Assembly: GCA_000310025.1 (NCBI GenBank)
Contig: FN649754.1
Coordinates: 425,848 to 487,970, forward strand
DNA from: Ectocarpus siliculosus
Taxonomy: Eukaryota > Sar > Phaeophyceae > Ectocarpales > Ectocarpaceae
DNA length: 62,123 nucleotides
Reading direction: 5' to 3'
Shown: positions 58,807 through 62,123 of the stretch, piece after piece
Layout: every line of letters starts with the position of its first letter
How positions within the stretch are numbered: position 1 is the stretch's first letter
The notes under the pieces: model-generated
Seen by the model: the letters and a program-made list of their open reading frames with translations, nothing else
Database searches by the model: none
Told to the model about the DNA's origin: nothing
Translations under genes and position numbers: made by a program

Positions 58807-59579
58807 CTCGCCGCATATCTCCCCTTGTCCCGCTGTGAGAGCCTGGTGGGCTTGTGGTTGGAGAGTCTGCGATCTGGCTGATGATGCGAATCGATGTGTG
58901 GCTATTGCTCTTCGAAGCAAGTCTGCCCCGGGAAACATTGGCAGGTTCTGTATGAGGCAACCTATTTACCAAATCAGAGCCTACCGCAAGGTTGCGTTCA
59001 ATAGGCGTGCGTCCTGGAATTCTGTACAACGATTTCTGGTACCATATTCAAGATTGCTGTCCAAACAGCAGTAGCTCGCGCTTGTGTGTGTGACACTACT
59101 GCTCCGCCCGGGCAGTTTCGGGACCAACAACAAGCGCGATTTCTCGCGCCCAGCAGGCGCTAGGAGTGATGTCTGGTCTAAGCAGTCGCTGTAGTATTGT
59201 TGAAATAACGAGTTGTTTCATAGGTTGGGAATGTCAAAAACCGTGATTGAGTGATACTATGCGTGTGCATATGCATTCACGTAAGGACTACAACCACTTA
59301 CAGGTATGCATAGATGGTAGGCATGACATACAAAACACCCAGATAAATGACCAGCCGGTTTTTTCGTCCCTTCGCTGCAAAGATTTTTAACAGCACCCGT
59401 TCTACAGCAGTGGTGTTCTCTCAACGGGGGGTAGTGTTCTGTGATTGTTTCGTCGCTTGATTTTCAGGTACTGTACCCACTTTTGTCCGAGAAAGGGGGT
59501 GGGTATACCCACTTGTGTCTATTTCCCTGTAAAAAATGATCCCGTTGCATTCTACAACCTTTTAGGTTTGGGTATAATA

Positions 59580-59758
59580 GTATAATACCGATTTTCAAAG
59601 CTGGATTGCTTGGCAAGAACGGCGTTGGAACCGTCCCGTCGAGAGCTTTCCAAAAACGCATCATTTGAAATCGGCATCCTCTTTCGCCATATGGTGAAAC
59701 CGAGCTTGGAAAATCGGTCCAAAAAATAGGGGGGGTGGTATCTTGCGCAACTCGCGGT
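59580..59758. mobile_element. Truncated TACCGTA-type inverted-repeat element
   Basis: The left arm starts only at TACCGATTTTCAAAGCTGGA, lacking the outer 25 to 30 bp. The right arm ends TATCTTGCGCAACTCGCGGT. A further eroded copy follows at about 59770-59975. Confidence 0.65.
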
Positions 59759-59981
59759 AGTCTGCCGTTAGCAGCATAACAACCGTTTCTCAGAGCTCGG
59801 CTATTCCACAGCAGAGAGGGCGACGGGGGCTATTTAAAACGGCGGCGTTGTGACCGCCTCATACAGAGCTTTCCGAAACGCATCACTTGAATGTGGCATC
59901 GCTCCCCTTGTGTCGTGGAGTAATAGTAATCGAGCTCTGAAAAATCGGCCCAGGGGGGGGGGGGGGGAATCTTACGTCAAC

Positions 59982-60207
59982 TACCGTATATATTACACAA
60001 GATAACACACCCCCTTGGCCGACTTTCAAAGCTCGATTTCTCATCAGCAGGAAGAGTCTCAGCGCCGAAAACGGCGGCGTTGGAACCGTCTCGTCAAGAG
60101 CTGTTCGAAAATGTATAATTTCGTTCATGATGCATCCTCTTCGTCGTGGAGTAATCGAGCTTTGATAATCGGTCCAGGGGGTGTGTTATCTTGTGTCATA
60201 TACGGTA
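59982..60207. mobile_element. TACCGTA-type inverted-repeat element, well preserved
   Basis: TACCGTATATATTACACAAG ... ATCTTGTGTCATATACGGTA. Its inner sequence (GCGCCGAAAACGGCGGCGTT, CATCCTCTTCGTCGTGGAGT) matches 27108-27328 at almost every base. Confidence 0.9.
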
Positions 60208-60298
60208 TGTACAACAGCCAAAATCGACGCCGGGAACAGTAATGGGATGACAACGCACTCCCTCCCTAATACATCTGGCGTGAATGCGCGTGAGTGCA

Positions 60299-60517
60299 TA
60301 CCGCATACGACACAAGATAACACACCCCCTGGACCGATTTTCAAACGATTGCTCCACGACGAAGACGATGCATAAACGAAATGATACGTTTTTCAGAGAG
60401 CGCTCGACCAGACGACTTCAATGCCGCCGTTTTCGGCGCTGCGACTCTTTCTGCTATTGACAGATCGAGGTTTGAAAATCGGTCCACGGGGTGTGTTATC
60501 TTGTGTCGTATACGGTA
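60299..60517. mobile_element. TACCGTA-type inverted-repeat element, inverted orientation
   Basis: TACCGCATACGACACAAGAT ... ATCTTGTGTCGTATACGGTA. The asymmetric centre (CGACGAAGACGATGCATAAA before GCCGCCGTTTTCGGCGC) is reversed relative to its neighbour at 59982-60207, so the two are separate insertions. Confidence 0.9.
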
Positions 60518-60679
60518 AGCTACCAAGCACTCGTTGTTGGTGAAGACGCTCTATCCACTTTACTTCTATCTTGCCTTCTCACGTGCCGACCAGATCATTT
60601 CCGAAATCACCCCTCCGAAAAATAACAAAGAAATAAAACGGCGCTACACGTTGACCGGGGGGGGCGGCCTCTGTGGTTA

Positions 60680-60990
60680 ATTTGATCGCGAAGAAAGGCA
60701 CGTAAATATCAACGGATAAAACGAGCTGCACACCGCTGTTGAGCATTTTGATCACGGCTAAAGGCACGCAGATATCATCTGACAACAACATGCCCAAGCT
60801 TTTTCGATCGCGACGAAAGGCACGTAAATATCGTATGATCACAAGATGCACACCGTTGAGCATTTGATCGTGACTAAACTCACGCATGTATCACCGGATA
60901 ACAATACAAAAGGCACTCTGTTGAGCATTTGATCGCGACCAAACGCACATCAATGGTATCAACTTATAGCAAGATTCACTCTGTTGAGCC
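60680..60990. repeat. Tandem array of about 70-75 bp, five units
   Basis: Each unit carries TTGATCGCGACGAAAGGCAC, GTAAATATCA, CGGATAACAA and GCACACCGTTGAGCAT. The array ends about 230 bp before the exon at 61221. Confidence 0.8.
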
Positions 60991-61220
60991 GACGCCGAAA
61001 TCCTCTCTAGTCACACCACCATATTGAGCAAGGGCTGCTGCTGACACATGCAACTGATGTGTTGGATGAAATTGTGGCGCTGCCGCTGCTGAGCCCGATT
61101 CTCGGTCCGATTTCTTACACGTTTTCAACAGCCTAAAAGCCCCAGGCACCTGCCTTCAACTTCAATTCTTAACAATACGAGTGGGTCGCTACGACTGGTG
61201 TATGTAACTATCCAAAGCAG

Positions 61221-62123
61221 GTGCGAGCGCCACTGCCGCCGCTGCCCTTGTGGGAGCAACCGCGGCCTTTAGCGGGGTGGGAACGGCGTCGCCGCCGTCA
61301 AGCGGCGGCGGCGTCGCGGCTTGCACGGAGAAAACGAGCACCCTCGCGGAGACCGTCGCGGGCAGGGCAAGCGCCGCCGCCAGCGTCGTGGCGGCGGGGA
61401 CAAAGACTAGCAGCGACCCCGCCGGTAAGCCGGGGTCGACGTACGCCGACCGGTTCTTCAGGGTGATAGGGCTCATGGACCCGAGGCACACGTTGACGAC
61501 GGAGGCGGACGTACGGCGCTACCAGAGACTGCTCAAGGAGCATCGCGTTGGGGAGGTGAGCAGCGACGAGAAGAAGCGCAGACAAAAGCTCCAATGTTTT
61601 TCTTTGATTATTGTAGCAACCACTGAAGAGACTCCACCACATCCCGTTCGACTGTGGGTACATCTCGAATGGGTAGTCTTTCTGTGTGTGTTTTTATTAT
61701 CCCTTAATCCTGCTGCTGTACAGTCGAGTGGTCTCGATTGGCCCGGGGCAATCTAGCTTAGTCGGTTGGTCGGTAAGATTACGTCCATCTTTTATTGCGG
61801 GGTAAAAAGCGAGAACGAAATAGACGCGTATGTGCGGGGGAACGAGCACTCGCCTGTCTGTGCTTGTAACGTACACGCCCGGTTGTCGAGGGTTTTCAGC
61901 ACGAGTCCGGTGGTCTGGGCCAAGTGCTTTCTCGTCGATGGTTGTTGTTGTTGTTGTTGTTGTTGTTGTTGCATGGTTGCTGTTGCCTGGGGACGTTACT
62001 TTTCCCCTACCGTCTTGGATTGCGTGCTCGCGGTGCTTGGTGCCATCACCTGTAGGTACGGTCTTACCAAAGAGCAGTGGGCCCATCCGAAGACGGAGGG
62101 GACGGCCGTACCATACGACCCGT
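61221..62123 (+). CDS. Partial gene, Ala-rich N-terminal region; possible sideroflexin-like segment
   Basis: An exon at 61221-61555 follows AAAGCAG and ends GGGGAG|GTGAGC. It encodes an Ala/Gly/Thr-rich stretch and then YADRFFRVIGLMDPRHTLTT and RRYQRLLKEHRVGE. The FxxVxxxxDPRxxL...LLKEHRxG pattern resembles the start of sideroflexins (mitochondrial serine/amino-acid carriers), but the likeness is weak. After an AG at about 62055 the most protein-like frame reads YGLTKEQWAHPKTEG to the window edge. That frame is not in phase with the previous exon unless an 11-nt microexon at about 61760-61770 (TCGGTTGGTCG, flanked by AG and GTAAGA) joins them. The first exon(s) must lie upstream, because the 61221 exon begins with two bases of a split codon. 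Function is not assigned. Confidence 0.5.

Larger units (their letters stand above)
55470..61220. other. Repeat-rich region downstream of the RhoGEF
   Basis: No firm gene is seen. It contains at least four TACCGTA inverted-repeat elements (58.6-60.5 kb) and a 70-bp tandem array (60.68-60.99 kb). Weak coding-like pieces are a 47-codon plus-strand frame at 56768-56911 (QQRIFQIFDTTQERLLSRT) and a plus-strand stretch at 58057-58269 (SLFGYTASRVQELRAEPW). These may be retroelement debris or unplaced 5' exons of the 61.2-kb gene. Four ACAGCAGT motifs (56902-59404) hint at a promoter region. Confidence 0.45.

Noticed and set aside
2305-60517. CRISPR arrays
   Set aside because: The regular repeats are minisatellites and inverted-repeat elements in a eukaryotic intron context, with no unique spacers or cas genes.

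Overview
This is a window of a nuclear eukaryotic genome. The genes are short exons (45 to 712 nt) with clean GT/AG borders, separated by long introns full of repeats. The proteins carry long Ala, Gln, Ser, Gly and Asp tracts, and simple repeats (CAG, TTG, GGC, GA) are everywhere. The gene set, the exon/intron style and the TTAGGG-type motifs fit a brown alga (stramenopile) such as Ectocarpus. That identification is an inference from style, not from a database match. A 100-base assembly gap flanked by G homopolymers lies at 15705-15804.

Layout, left to right. (1) 1-9339, minus strand: the first seven exons of a C2-domain protein that runs off the left edge. (2) 12299-23798, minus: an ABC1/UbiB-family atypical kinase (ABC1K/ADCK type), 11 exons, with its N-terminal exon not identified. 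(3) 25642-28089, plus: a two-exon gene for a small complex I subunit of the NDUFB2 type (117 aa). (4) 31968-37624, minus: CDK7, the CDK-activating kinase and TFIIH kinase, 7 exons, 324 aa. (5) 37966-55469, plus: a Dbl-family Rho guanine-nucleotide exchange factor with a DH-PH module and a long disordered tail, 18 exons, about 1,110 aa. It is head-to-head with CDK7 across about 340 bp. (6) 61221 onward, plus: the beginning of another gene, cut by the right edge. I built these models by hand. Splice phases close across all exons of CDK7, the RhoGEF, NDUFB2 and the visible part of ABC1K, which is good internal support. The genes are unrelated housekeeping and signalling genes and form no operon-like unit.

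The rest is dominated by repeats. There is a large family of about 220-bp terminal-inverted-repeat elements (TACCGTA...TACGGTA), several foldback elements including one that carries four TTAGGG repeats in each arm, a remnant of an LTR-retrotransposon 5' end, a 23-unit minisatellite at 30.3-31.1 kb, and many local tandem duplications. Two patterns stand out. First, the 8-mer ACTGCTGT/ACAGCAGT occurs 38 times by eye (about 2 expected) and clusters around predicted gene 5' ends. Second, many tandem duplications and one G-rich dispersed repeat abut or copy splice sites, so introns carry arrays of decoy exon borders.
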